In this document: positions 15,379-24,300 of the stretch, piece by piece
Layout of the letters: every line of letters starts with the position of its first letter
Position numbering within the stretch: position 1 is the stretch's first letter
Assembly (NCBI GenBank): GCA_040901765.1
Contig: JBBDYG010000028.1
Coordinates: 1 to 44,707 of the forward strand
DNA length: 44,707 nt
DNA from: JBBDYG01 sp040901765
Lineage (GTDB): Bacteria; Planctomycetota; Planctomycetia; Pirellulales; Lacipirellulaceae
Direction: 5' to 3'
The notes under the pieces: generated by a model
Seen by the model: only the letters and a program-made list of their open reading frames with translations
The model's database searches: none
Told to the model about the DNA's origin: nothing
Position numbers and translations under genes: made by a program

Positions 15379-16788
15379 ATGAAGCGTGCATTCTTGATTC
15401 TGACGACGTTGTACGCTATGTCCGGGTGCTCCCTGACCTGGGCGCAAGAGAGCAATGATCCGAGCCAGTCATCCCGGGCGAACGGCAAAACAGACTCCAC
15501 AGTCAACTGGCCGCAATTCCGTGGACCGGGTTCACGAGGCGTGGCAGGAGGCGCGAACCTGCCCGACCGCTGGTCGGCCACGGAAAACGTTGCTTGGAAG
15601 ACCGACGTCCCCGGTCGCGGCTGGTCGTCGCCGATCGTCTGGGGCGATCGCATCTTCCTCACGACAGTCATCACCTCTGGCACCTCCGATGAGCCGAAGA
15701 AGGGGCTCTACTTCGGCGGCGACCGCCCGCAGCCGCCCGAAGCCGTTCACCAGTGGAAGGTCATGTGTCTCGACCTGAACACCGCAAACATCCTCTGGGA
15801 GCGGTTGGTCCACGAGGGGAAACCGGAAAGCTCCATTCACCTCAAGAGTAGCTACGCATCCGAGACGCCGGTCACCGACGGCGAGCGCGTCTATTGCTCC
15901 TTTGGCAACCTGGGCGTGTATTGTTTCGACATGAAAGGCAAGGAGCTCTGGGATTTTCCGATTTCGCCGCGTGCGATGCGATTCGGCTGGGGCACGGCCG
16001 CCTCGCCGGTGCTGCACGGCGATCGGCTGTATCTCGTTAATGACAACGAAGAGGAGTCGCACGTGCTCGCCCTCGATGCCAAGACCGGCTCCGAGGTGTG
16101 GCGCACGCCGCGCGATGAGAAAAGCAACTGGGCCACTCCGTTCGTCTGGGAGAACAGCCAGCGCACGGAGATCGTGACGCCCGGGTCGGGACAGGTACGC
16201 TCCTATGACCTCGAAGGCCAACTCCTCTGGTCGCTCGAAGGCATGTCCAGCATCACGATTGCGACCCCTTACGAGCACAACGGACTGCTCTATCTCAGTT
16301 CAGGCTACGTGCTCGATCTCCAGAAGCCGATCTACGCAATTCGGCCCGGCGCTACCGGGGACATCTCACTCACCGACGGAGCCACGTCGAACGACTTCAT
16401 TGTCTGGAGCCAGCCGACCGCGGCGCCGTACAACCCGACTTCTCTGGTATTCGACGACCGACTCTGGGTGCTCTATGACCGAGGTCTCATCGCGTGCTTC
16501 GACGCCAAGGACGGGAACGAAGTCTTCGGAGTCCAGCGATTGCGAAACGGCCGGGCGTTCACCTCGTCCCCGTGGGCCTACAACGGCAAGGTCTTCTGCC
16601 TGAACGAAGACGGCGTCACGTTCGTGCTCAAATCAGGCGATGAGTTCGAAGTGCTGCAAACGAACGCGCTAGCCGAGGATGACATGTGCATGGCAACGCC
16701 GGCGATGGCGGGTGATCGGCTGATCATTCGCACGTCGGCGCGGGTCTATTGCATCCAATCCGGAGTTGCTGTTGCTGCCGGCACGTAG
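15379..16788 (+). CDS. Exported PQQ-like beta-propeller (BamB-like) protein
   Basis: 469 aa. AGGAGG at 15365-15370 sets the ATG at 15379 rather than the GTG just before it. The N-terminus is a signal peptide (KRAFLILTTLYAMSG followed by CSLTWAQE; Cys17 could be a lipobox or simply precede an Ala-x-Ala site). The mature part starts NWPQFRGPGSRGVA and runs through WD/PQQ-type blades: VAWKTDVPGRGWSSPIVWGD, VLALDAKTGSEVWRTP, LEGQLLWSLEG and LIACFDAKDGNEVFG. Such proteins are plentiful in planctomycetes as secreted quinoprotein-like scaffolds. Without the catalytic residues of alcohol dehydrogenases in view, a binding or structural role is as likely as an enzymatic one. Confidence 0.85.
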   Translation: MKRAFLILTTLYAMSGCSLTWAQESNDPSQSSRANGKTDSTVNWPQFRGPGSRGVAGGANLPDRWSATENVAWKTDVPGRGWSSPIVWGDRIFLTTVITSGTSDEPKKGLYFGGDRPQPPEAVHQWKVMCLDLNTANILWERLVHEGKPESSIHLKSSYASETPVTDGERVYCSFGNLGVYCFDMKGKELWDFPISPRAMRFGWGTAASPVLHGDRLYLVNDNEEESHVLALDAKTGSEVWRTPRDEKSNWATPFVWENSQRTEIVTPGSGQVRSYDLEGQLLWSLEGMSSITIATPYEHNGLLYLSSGYVLDLQKPIYAIRPGATGDISLTDGATSNDFIVWSQPTAAPYNPTSLVFDDRLWVLYDRGLIACFDAKDGNEVFGVQRLRNGRAFTSSPWAYNGKVFCLNEDGVTFVLKSGDEFEVLQTNALAEDDMCMATPAMAGDRLIIRTSARVYCIQSGVAVAAGT

Positions 16789-16881
16789 CCGACCGCTGCG
16801 AGCTTCACGGCACTGGTTGCCCTCCTACAACGAGCGTGGAATAATGCGTTAATCTTTACTGAGGCGAGGAGGGAAATATCC

Positions 16882-17238
16882 ATGCCGATGCTAGCCGTCG
16901 AAGACGTGGGCCAGTACGAAGTGCCCGAGGGCAAACGGCTGGTCCTGGCCCTGGAACAAGATGCGGGAATCGACCAGTTGCACGCTTGCGGCGGGAACGC
17001 GCGTTGTACGACGTGCCGTGTCGAGTTCCTTGAGGGCGAGCCCGATCGGATGACGGTCGCCGAGCGGGATGTACTGGCGGCGCGGGGCCTATCGGGTGTC
17101 CGGCTAAGTTGTCAGATCGTGTGTGATCACGACATGACCGTTCGCGCGATCAGCCGACTGGCGGGCAGCGGTCGCAAGGACGCGGGACACGAGCCGGCCG
17201 CCGAAATCCAGCCGCCTCCCGAATGGGTCAACCAGTAA
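16882..17238 (+). CDS. 2Fe-2S ferredoxin
   Basis: 118 aa with plant-type ferredoxin ligands C36, C42, C45 (HACGGNARCTTCR) and C77 (RLSCQ). A GAGGAGGG ribosome-binding site precedes the ATG. The C-terminal 25 residues (PAAEIQPPPEWVNQ) form a Pro-rich extension beyond the domain. Role: single-electron carrier for an unidentified oxygenase or reductase. It is 94 bases downstream of the PQQ-propeller gene, so a shared transcript is possible but not required. Confidence 0.9.
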   Translation: MPMLAVEDVGQYEVPEGKRLVLALEQDAGIDQLHACGGNARCTTCRVEFLEGEPDRMTVAERDVLAARGLSGVRLSCQIVCDHDMTVRAISRLAGSGRKDAGHEPAAEIQPPPEWVNQ

Positions 17239-17309
17239 GCCCTTTAGGAATTGATTCCCCACCCCTCAGCTATCGGCCGGATTCACGTTGCGTTCGCCAA
17301 AATTGCGGA

Positions 17310-17594
17310 CTAGTGCTTGTATATCTTGTGCTGTGGACGACCAGAGAGTATCTGCTCTTTGCCCCAACTTGTGACGTCTTTGAAGGCTTGGCTGTGAATG
17401 AATTCGAGAAAGGCCGGTTCGTCCGACCATTCGCTGGTAATCAAGTAAGAGGCATCGTCGCTGACGTCTTTCCACAGCGTGGAACTACGATGGCCCTCGG
17501 CAGCCTGTAGTGCGTTGATCACGGTCGCAAACTTCTCTTCAAAATCCGCTTGTTTGCCCGAGATCACGTGATAATTCATGCCGACGGTAATCAT
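17310..17594 (-). CDS. Antibiotic biosynthesis monooxygenase (ABM) domain protein
   Basis: 94 aa, one dimeric alpha/beta-barrel ABM domain: MITVGMNYHVISGKQADFEE, TLWKDVSDDASYLITSEWSD and EPAFLEFIHSQAFKDV. Relatives are cofactor-free monooxygenases (quinols, heme) or have no known activity. The usual heme-binding residues of IsdG-type enzymes cannot be placed with confidence. Convergent with the ferredoxin gene, 71 bases away. Confidence 0.85.
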   Translation of the reverse strand: MITVGMNYHVISGKQADFEEKFATVINALQAAEGHRSSTLWKDVSDDASYLITSEWSDEPAFLEFIHSQAFKDVTSWGKEQILSGRPQHKIYKH

Positions 17595-18326
17595 GCTGGA
17601 TGGTTTTTCCGTTAATGGTTCACAGATGATTTAGTTGGCGTCGATCAGTTCGCCCCACCTGCGTCGGTCGACGCGATGTCGGCCACTTAAGGGACAGGGA
17701 ACAAAGTCGGTCCGCTTCAATATCGACGAAGGTCCGTGTCACTACAAGCGAGCGAACGACTCGGTTGCCCCTCTCGCGAAAGGTATGGCTTGAATCTCTA
17801 TCCGCTGGCGCAACCAACGGCCCGTATCGTCGTCCTTAAGAACTGCCGCCAGCAGCCCTTCTAACGTGTAACTTGCCATTGTCGCGCACGCATGGTGACG
17901 CGGGCAGCTACCTGTTCTGGGTCGGGGTTACAACAGGGTGACCCCAGCCCGAGCCATTCGGCTGGGCGAACGCTAAACGGCTGGCAGCCTGCTCACTGCA
18001 CCCGTCCGGGTCGCTGCCGGCAGCGATGCGCAACCGCTCGTCGAGTGTGTGTCTCAAACGGTCGATTGTTGGTCGACCGCTGATCTGCTTAGGGCCGGAA
18101 TAGTTTACGCCACTGCTCGGCTGCTCGCGATTGATGGACGGCGGCAACGACGGACATATGCATGACATACTGACTGCCGTCAGCGTGTCGCTATCGATGC
18201 GACTGCTGATTGAGGGATTTGAACTCTCGAAAGTCACGCAAATTGAATGCTTGCTGTCCGGTGCTTGGGGCTGGCGAGCCGGGCTGAGACAGTAAGGTCA
18301 CGGAAGTCTCGACCTGGACCCCGTTC
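17595..18326. other. Gene-poor region beside the Argonaute operon
   Basis: About 730 bases with only short, arginine/serine-rich open frames and none with a recognisable domain. I see no hairpin plus T-run after the pAgo stop at 18327. It may be a border of the defence island. Confidence 0.4.
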
Positions 18327-19838
18327 TCACATGAAGAACGAGTAACGGGACTGTGTGGTGCGGCTAGAAGATACATAGCGCAAAATGCCCCCGACGTTCC
18401 GCGCAGCCGAAAGCGTAATAGGTTCGAGGTTGATCAACTCTGTGCTATTCCAGTTCATTTTCGTCAAGGCGAGTAGCTCAGAGAGCAACCCAATCTCACC
18501 TGATTCCGCATGGTCGAGCTGCACGTCGAGTGTGCGCGGTGCATAGAGACCTGGATAACCGCGCGGAACGGGGGCGCGACTCGCCGCGAGCAATTCGTCG
18601 AGTGTGCGCGGTGCATAGAGACCTGGATAACAGCGGTAAAAATCGACGCTGCCCTGAGTGTAAAGCAAGCAGCCTTCAGTGTGAATTACAGCTGTTCCTC
18701 GCAGTGGAGGATAACTATGGGCTCGGTAAAGCCGCGTGTGTGACGGTCGGAGCGAAAGCAAGTCGTAAGCGTCAATATGAAGTTGCTTTACCGCTGCCGC
18801 ACCTCCCTCAAGCTCTGCCGCTGTAAAGTAGGAACTCTTGTGAATAACCAATCTTGCAGGTGATGTGCGGTGCTCACGGCGAAATGCGTTGACGGCCTGA
18901 GTGAGCAGTTGCTCAGCGTCCTTGGGAGATAAATGCGGAGTGTGGTCGCGGTCATCCAGCACGGCCGGTCCGCCGCGAACCACCATACCCTCGCCACGTT
19001 CATTGAATACCTGGGCAACGCTTGTGCGGAGTGTCTCCGACGCAGGGTCGTGATAAAAGCTGATGCCCATGTAACAGGTCATCAGGTCAGTCGACTCTCT
19101 GGCCAGTCTCCACGGGATTCCGCCAGCCTTATAGTAGAGCGCGCAGAAGAAGTTCCACGCCCGTGTGGCCTCATCCTGCATTTCGCGCACAACCGAGCCA
19201 TCGCGGGTGAAGTGATGAACGTTTCCGCCATACGTCGCAGGTCGTACGATCTGCACGGGACGCGCAAGATCGAGCGCCTCGGCTTTGAACGCATCATGCC
19301 AGACCACTTCGACATTGCGGTTCCGTTTGTGTCGCGATCGCGGCCCGGTCTCCGGCGTCGCCGGTACATCGATGCGCCGTACAAATTCTTCGGGAAGCAG
19401 GCAGAGTACCACGTTGGCGTTGGCCTTCTCTATAAGGTCTGCTGCCCCTTCCCGATATCGCTTGATCGACGCAGTATAAAATTCGTCAATGGCCGCTTCG
19501 CCAATGTCGCGAATGTCTGCGCTTGAGATAACGTCGATGAGTCGGTCGTCCACGATGAAGTCACAAAGCGTCTCGCTCCCACCGAAACCGGGAAATCCGA
19601 CAAAGAGCGTGGTACGCTTGGACGACTTGGCATCCACGCCCGAGCGGCAATGATCAATCCACGCACGGAGCCGCTCCACGTCCTTCGCCGCGCCGACGAC
19701 ACCGGCACGCACGGCCTGTGGCGCGGACGGAAGGCCTCGGTCAAGCGGTCCGTGCTCGGTTAGTCCGTGCCGTATGTCGATGTGGCGGCCCGCGCCTGCA
19801 AACTCCAGTTCGGGCTCGTCAATGAAGTGCAGCTTCAT
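18327..19838 (-). CDS. Short prokaryotic Argonaute (MID-PIWI), SPARDA partner
   Basis: 503 aa. The start MKLHFIDEPELEFAGAGRHI followed by HGLTEHGPLD is the N-terminal signature of short pAgos. A MID-like part (about 70-215) contains LFVGFPGFGG and HDAFKAEALDLARPVQIVRP, with H181 and K185 as candidate guide 5'-phosphate ligands. The PIWI part (about 225-503) has CYMGISFYHD, where active pAgos carry an Asp (GIDV-type), so catalysis is presumably lost as in other short pAgos. ITLSAARNVGGILRYV and the terminal RYSFFM match the family end, so the protein is complete. Expected role: guide-directed sensing of invader nucleic acid that triggers the associated nuclease. An ATGA overlap of 4 bases couples it to the DREN-APAZ gene. 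Oddity: a 24-residue duplication repeats YPGLYAPRTLD at 404 and 428. Confidence 0.88.
   Translation of the reverse strand: MKLHFIDEPELEFAGAGRHIDIRHGLTEHGPLDRGLPSAPQAVRAGVVGAAKDVERLRAWIDHCRSGVDAKSSKRTTLFVGFPGFGGSETLCDFIVDDRLIDVISSADIRDIGEAAIDEFYTASIKRYREGAADLIEKANANVVLCLLPEEFVRRIDVPATPETGPRSRHKRNRNVEVVWHDAFKAEALDLARPVQIVRPATYGGNVHHFTRDGSVVREMQDEATRAWNFFCALYYKAGGIPWRLARESTDLMTCYMGISFYHDPASETLRTSVAQVFNERGEGMVVRGGPAVLDDRDHTPHLSPKDAEQLLTQAVNAFRREHRTSPARLVIHKSSYFTAAELEGGAAAVKQLHIDAYDLLSLRPSHTRLYRAHSYPPLRGTAVIHTEGCLLYTQGSVDFYRCYPGLYAPRTLDELLAASRAPVPRGYPGLYAPRTLDVQLDHAESGEIGLLSELLALTKMNWNSTELINLEPITLSAARNVGGILRYVSSSRTTQSRYSFFM
18525..18632. repeat. In-frame 72-bp-period duplication inside the pAgo gene
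   Basis: A 36-base block starting CGTCGAGTGTGCGCGG occurs at 18525-18560 and again, identical, at 18597-18632. The 72-base period is a multiple of three, so the pAgo frame is kept and gains 24 residues. The DNA between the copies is unrelated. The identity at DNA level indicates a recent event. Confidence 0.9.
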
Positions 19839-21241
19839 TCATTAAGCTCGTCGTCTTGGAATTTGTCAAACAGCATCATCTCACTCGTAATCAAATCATC
19901 CTCGGTCAACTCCACTGCCTCTTCCACAGGCTGCGCTGCAGGGTTCTTCCTGTCGTCCTGCGACCACAACTTGTCGTCGATGCCCACGCTTATTTCGGCG
20001 TCGAGCAAGTTGCCGAAGCCGAGATGGGGATAGTTATCAGCGAACAAAGATTTGCGATCGCGGAGCCATGTAGCGAACATAACGACGCTACCGCCGACGG
20101 CCCCACTACCCTCAATGCTCTTGATTTTCGCGAGATACTCCTGGTTGTACGGGTGCGTGTTCTCGCCGTCGGATGTAAAGAGGTACGTAGGATTGATCTC
20201 CAAGCACCATCGTCCGTCAAAGTGGCGGAACCGTGGTTCGAAGCCAACATGACGATAGCAGAAAACCTTCGCTGGGTCCGTCTTTGAACGATACCCACGA
20301 AAGACGTCGCGCTCAGTCAAATGCTGCCGGCTGCGATAACGCTTGACCCTTGGAGAGAGGTCGGCCGTCTTCTTGAAGTAGAGCGCCTCATCCTCCTTGC
20401 TGTAACGCATTCCGATTTTGCCGGCGAAACTGCGAAGGCATTCGTTCAGCATCCAGACGAAATGGCGTCGCTCAGCCGGGTCTTGTGTAGATGCCCATTT
20501 CGTTCCTTCGAGCTGATCAACGGTGTCGATGTCGCATGCGGAAGCCCATGGCTCATCACGCAGGTCATGGACGCTATAGATGAGCTTGTTGTCAAAAAAC
20601 CACTCTCGTGGCGGATACTGGATCTTCTGCTTTAGCCGCTCTCGGAATTTAGCCGGGTCGCGCAGCGATGTCGTTGCGCGGTAGATAAGCTGCGGAAAAC
20701 GCGTGACTTCGAGCAAATTGGCGTGCAGACGTTCCCGCTTAGGCGCTGGCCTGAAATACGTCCCGGCCCCTGCTGCCTGCACGAGCTTAAGGAGCTGACC
20801 CGTCGAGGCGGCCGTGAGCGCATTGGAATACTTGTCGAAGTGGATCCGCCGCGAATGTTGGCGAGCGGGTTCATCGCAAAAATAATCCTTCACCGAGACC
20901 CACCACACCTCATTCCTTTCGGGTCGCGAGACGACCAGTAGGACCGGCATGTTGCCTCGCCGCCAATAGTCGAGGTCGCGGGGCGTGCAAGTGAACTCGA
21001 AGGAAGTCTCCGTCTCCTTTTCCAACGTCGTACGCGCCTTGCTCTGCACAGCGATCCACGCATTGGTGGCTTCACCACTCTGCGCGTCGCGAACCTCAAC
21101 GAAGCCATCGATTCCGGCGTCGAGTGGTGCGTTGGTGGGGTGCCAAGGAAACCCCATGTCAAGAAAACTTCGCCCGATAAACTGAACGGCCGTTTCGCCC
21201 AGAATCTGTTCTCGCGTTATCCGCTTGGGGCCATTACGCAT
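19835..21241 (-). CDS. DREN-APAZ protein (DUF4365 nuclease + APAZ), SPARDA effector
   Basis: 468 aa from the ATG at 21241, which is preceded by AAGGTGG; the frame is open to 21382 but the domain begins here. Residues about 8-150 are a DUF4365-type PD-(D/E)xK nuclease domain: ILGETAVQFIGRSF, D45 in LDAGIDGFVEV and the Q66-S-K68 motif in WIAVQSKA. Residues about 200-430 look like an APAZ domain, the N/PAZ-like half that pairs with short pAgos: LIYSVHDLR, VFCYRHVGFEPRFRHFDGRW, CLEINPTYLFTSDGENTHPY and EYLAKIKSIEGSGAVGG. In the SPARDA systems the heterodimer becomes an indiscriminate DNase when the guide-loaded pAgo finds target DNA, killing the cell or the plasmid. The acidic tail (ELTEDDLITSEMMLFDKFQD) is an extension of unknown use. 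Confidence 0.87.
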   Translation of the reverse strand: MRNGPKRITREQILGETAVQFIGRSFLDMGFPWHPTNAPLDAGIDGFVEVRDAQSGEATNAWIAVQSKARTTLEKETETSFEFTCTPRDLDYWRRGNMPVLLVVSRPERNEVWWVSVKDYFCDEPARQHSRRIHFDKYSNALTAASTGQLLKLVQAAGAGTYFRPAPKRERLHANLLEVTRFPQLIYRATTSLRDPAKFRERLKQKIQYPPREWFFDNKLIYSVHDLRDEPWASACDIDTVDQLEGTKWASTQDPAERRHFVWMLNECLRSFAGKIGMRYSKEDEALYFKKTADLSPRVKRYRSRQHLTERDVFRGYRSKTDPAKVFCYRHVGFEPRFRHFDGRWCLEINPTYLFTSDGENTHPYNQEYLAKIKSIEGSGAVGGSVVMFATWLRDRKSLFADNYPHLGFGNLLDAEISVGIDDKLWSQDDRKNPAAQPVEEAVELTEDDLITSEMMLFDKFQDDELNE

Positions 21242-21412
21242 TTTCCACCTTGCACCAGTCGCGCACTCTTTCCCTAATCGTGCGATTGGTCGGTGTGTTG
21301 CGCCAGATCGAGAATATGGGCGTTGAGAATGATGGAAATATTTGCCTCGGGCGCCGGCGACGCTGCCAAGAGCCACATCCAAGCTCGGTAATCTGGCGAG
21401 GTTCCTTCACTG

Positions 21413-21676
21413 CTACTCCTTGCGCTTCAAGCCCGAATCATTCTCCTTGATGAACTCGCGGATCTCGTCTCCGAAGTTCAACAGCCGCTCCCACTGTTCG
21501 AGGTAGAGGGTGACAGGCATGCGTTGCAAGCCATAGATGCTGACCGCTCCCTTTTCGCTAACCTTGCAGTAGAGAGATCCTCGCTTGGGCTGCTCCTGTT
21601 CCGCGAGCAGTTTGGATGCTTCCGCGACCTGCAACTCACCGGCCGCCAATTTCGCCAAAATCTCGTCTTTCTTCAT
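21413..21676 (-). CDS. Small conserved hypothetical protein (87 aa)
   Basis: 87 aa: MKKDEILAKLAAGELQVAEA at the N-terminus (a SHOCT-like short helical segment), then RGSLYCKVSEKGAVSIYGLQ, MPVTLYLEQWERLLNF and a charged end. I recall relatives of this layout in accessory regions of other bacteria but no function. It is upstream of, and co-oriented with, the Argonaute operon (172 bases before its start), so co-regulation is possible. Confidence 0.7.
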   Translation of the reverse strand: MKKDEILAKLAAGELQVAEASKLLAEQEQPKRGSLYCKVSEKGAVSIYGLQRMPVTLYLEQWERLLNFGDEIREFIKENDSGLKRKE

Positions 21677-21857
21677 TGCTGGAACCTGCTGAATTGAGAT
21701 GTGACGGAGCTTTCAGTCCTGGAATTCTCCCGGACGTCATTATTGCATTTTTCAAAACCAATGAACAAGCTGACGCCGCTGCGCTGGAGGCGCCTCACCG
21801 GCAGCGGCCGCCGATCCCAGCGGCGACAACCACAGCGTGCCACACAACTGATACTCA

Positions 21858-22238
21858 TCAGTCCGGGGCTCGCCCAGTGCGAGCGCCGACGACGACGCGT
21901 TTTTGCACATCGGTCTCTAGCACGCCGAAAGCCTGCTCGTGGTGCTGCACTGACATGTGCAGGGCCTGCAGCATCCGCTTGGCCGTGAAATAGTTGGTGA
22001 CGATTCGCTGCTTGACTTGGACCGGCTCGGTCGGCACACCGAACGGCTGGGCGTTGAGGCCGAAGTCCAGAATGAGCTCCTCGGGCGTGCCGGTGACACG
22101 GCAGAAATTCGCGTACAGGCAGACGGCTTCTTTGTCGTTTACTTCGACCCGCTGCGCATGCTGGACTTGCTCCGGAGTGGGTTGATCGCCATTGTCACTG
22201 TCGGACGAAGTCTTAGCTTGCTGTTCATGTTCGGCCAC
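21858..22238 (-). CDS. DUF3467 domain protein
   Basis: 126 aa from a GTG at 22238, which has an AGGGGGA ribosome-binding site about 6 bases upstream; the open frame runs to 22307 but those residues look non-native. The DUF3467 core is ANFCRVTGTPEELILDFGLN, RIVTNYFTAKRMLQALHMSV and HEQAFGVLETDVQKRVVVGA. The N-terminal 40 residues are polar and probably disordered. Function unknown; the family is small, cytoplasmic and widespread in planctomycetes. Confidence 0.8.
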   Translation of the reverse strand: MAEHEQQAKTSSDSDNGDQPTPEQVQHAQRVEVNDKEAVCLYANFCRVTGTPEELILDFGLNAQPFGVPTEPVQVKQRIVTNYFTAKRMLQALHMSVQHHEQAFGVLETDVQKRVVVGARTGRAPD

Positions 22239-23356
22239 GGTTCGTCCCCCTGGGAGTCTTGTGTACGCCAGGCGTTTTAGACTGACAGTTTTGCCAATCG
22301 CGTTCAAGAGTCGGGCTAGAAAGCCTGACCTACGGCCATTCTTTCTACGATTTCGGCGCGACGGCGACCATCCCCCGGCGCTTCGTCGCGAGCGCTACTC
22401 AGCATTTTCACCCTTCTAACCGCCCCATGCGGAGATGCCTGGGGAAATTGGCGGCTGGGAGGTTTGGAACAGTGCGATCTTGGCTTACGCTCCCGGAGCT
22501 CGGCTGGTGTGGAAGCCAGCTCCGAGCCAGCTCGTCACCGCGTCAGAGCTCTCGGCAAGTGCTGAGGAGCACGGGGGGAAGAACGCAAGAATGGTCCAGC
22601 TATCGAGCCGTGGGCTCAGCAGCCCTCGCGCCATCGGTCATTTCGGATCCGCGAGGACGGGACACCGTGTCCGGCGTTAGGCGCAAAAATAATAACGCAA
22701 TTATTTTTAGCCATCAGTTTAGGAGTACGGCTTGCCGCTGATTAGCTGGAGACGCCCTAGAAGCCCGCTTGTGGCCTCGCTGTCCTTTCATTGTCTCCGA
22801 AGACCCATGTTTCTTTCAAGAGCGACTGAGAGCCACCCAGAGGCTCTGAGAGGCATCTGCCCTGTGGCGCCTAACGTGCTCGTTCCTCGGATGGCACGAC
22901 CACGGCGCGGATTGTGCAACAATTGATACGGATTGCAACGGAATGCGACGAGATGATCGTGTTTGCAAAACGGAAGCGAATGGGCTCATGCCGCATGGCG
23001 CTGAGCTCAAACCCATTCAGGCCATGGGCGCCGCCAGTTCAGCTCAACTTGCGGCTCCCGTTGGGGGATCTGGGCCTGGGCGGTCCCATAAATAATTGGG
23101 CGATCATTTTCCGCGGCCACGACGAACGACGGGCTATGTTTTTGCAGGCACCCCGCACGCGGACGCGGGCGGTATTTCCCCTGGGTCGATTGGTTTTGCT
23201 GGGGGCAGTAGTTCCAGAGCCGGTTGTGGCTCCGTATGCTACAACCCGGGAAGCCGGGACACCGTGTCCTGACTGGCCCGCATTCTGGACGGGCGCTGAC
23301 TGCAGCCCGCAGTCCGATCCCGCAACTTAATGTGAGCTAGCCTGCCGAGCTGACTT
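22239..23356. other. Gene-poor 1.1-kb region
   Basis: Open frames here are short and compositionally random (for example 22427-22741 and 22914-23330, plus) with no domain or good start. The AT-rich hairpin at 22685-22708 is the only clear structure. A short phrase GGGACACCGTGTCC occurs twice (near 22657 and 23258). It may be a decayed insertion or a defence-island spacer. Confidence 0.4.
22685..22708. terminator. AT-rich perfect hairpin
   Basis: AAAAATAAT (22685-22693), a 6-base spacer AACGCA, then ATTATTTTT (22700-22708): 9-base perfect inverted arms in otherwise GC-rich DNA. On the plus strand the second arm ends in a T-run, like a weak rho-independent terminator, but the stem has no G-C pairs. 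It could instead be an operator or an AT-rich unwinding site. Confidence 0.35.
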
Positions 23357-23974
23357 ATGGCCAAACGACGCACTCTGCCAGCGAAATGGACGATACGCCA
23401 GTTTCATGAACTAGGAAAACGCATCAAACAGGAGTGCCATGGTGGACGCATCACGAGAGCCCGGCGCGGTGCTCACCTGGCGTACTCCCGGAAGCACAAG
23501 ATCAGCTTGACTGCGCTCAACAAGGCCTACACCTTCGCCCAGCAGTATCCCACACAGGCCAAACTCAATTGGATCTGCAACCTGGGCCAGAAGCATGGCA
23601 CGCCACTGAAGCTTTCGCACGTTTTCTGCCTGGTGACGGTCAAGAATCCTACGCAGCGGGACCGGTTGGCCAAGGCAACGGCGCAGCAGGGCTGGAGCGG
23701 CAAGCAATTGACCGCCGAGATCCACAAGATCCAGCCCAAGCGGGCCTACGGCGGCAAGCGCCCTATGGTTGCCTCGGACCCGCGGGTGGCCCTGCACCAA
23801 TTGCTCCATCGGACCGACCAGTGGCTCCGTCTGGCCGAGGATTGGCGATGCCGCGAAAGTGAGCGAAAGCAGCCCGCGCGTGCGAAACGTGGGCTACTCG
23901 CGAAACTGAGTGCGGCTCGGGCAGCAATGCAGCAACTTGACGCGGCGCTTCAGCAGGCGTTCATGAAGATGTAA
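23357..23974 (+). CDS. DUF1016 N-terminal-like protein
   Basis: 205 aa, strongly basic. The central part LNKAYTFAQQYP, LNWICNLGQKHGTPLKLSHV and QQGWSGKQLTAEI resembles the N-terminal helical domain of DUF1016/YhcG-type proteins, where GWS..QL..EI is characteristic. The PDDEXK nuclease half of that family is absent; the C-terminus is instead a basic helix (ARAKRGLLAKLSAARAAMQQ). Possibly a DNA-binding protein of mobile or defence origin. No good ribosome-binding site is seen. Confidence 0.6.
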   Translation: MAKRRTLPAKWTIRQFHELGKRIKQECHGGRITRARRGAHLAYSRKHKISLTALNKAYTFAQQYPTQAKLNWICNLGQKHGTPLKLSHVFCLVTVKNPTQRDRLAKATAQQGWSGKQLTAEIHKIQPKRAYGGKRPMVASDPRVALHQLLHRTDQWLRLAEDWRCRESERKQPARAKRGLLAKLSAARAAMQQLDAALQQAFMKM

Positions 23975-24300
23975 ATGAATGTAGGTGCCGCGATTTTCCA
24001 TTCTGGGGTCGGGTCGACTTTCTAAGCGGAACCTATCCAGTCCGCTTTCAACAGCCGGAGCGTGGCTAGGCTAGAATTCCATACTGCCTGCTACCAGAAT
24101 ACTTAGTGTGGACTTATGTTAAGTCGTTAACGGTAGATCGCGGTCGGACTATTATGGACTACTAGATCGGCATCGGCCCGGGCGACGAGGCCGACATAAA
24201 TCAAGTAGATGCGACCGGAAAGCAGACAAAGCCTCACTCACAGTGCCCGGTGGGGCACCGGTATCCTGAATTCTAATCTGATGAAGGAGAACTCCTCAAA
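23975..24300. other. Intergenic region before the 92-aa gene
   Basis: More AT-rich than its surroundings, no gene seen. It ends with AAGGAG, the ribosome-binding site of the next gene, and should hold that gene's promoter. Confidence 0.35.

Noticed and set aside
18525..18632. Two direct repeats resembling a minimal CRISPR array
   Set aside because: Only two copies, in frame inside a conserved PIWI domain, with no further units or cas genes. A tandem duplication explains it better.
22914..23330. 138-codon open frame in the gene-poor region
   Set aside because: Proline/arginine-rich, no domain, no ribosome-binding site, and it starts with a non-standard codon within random-looking DNA.
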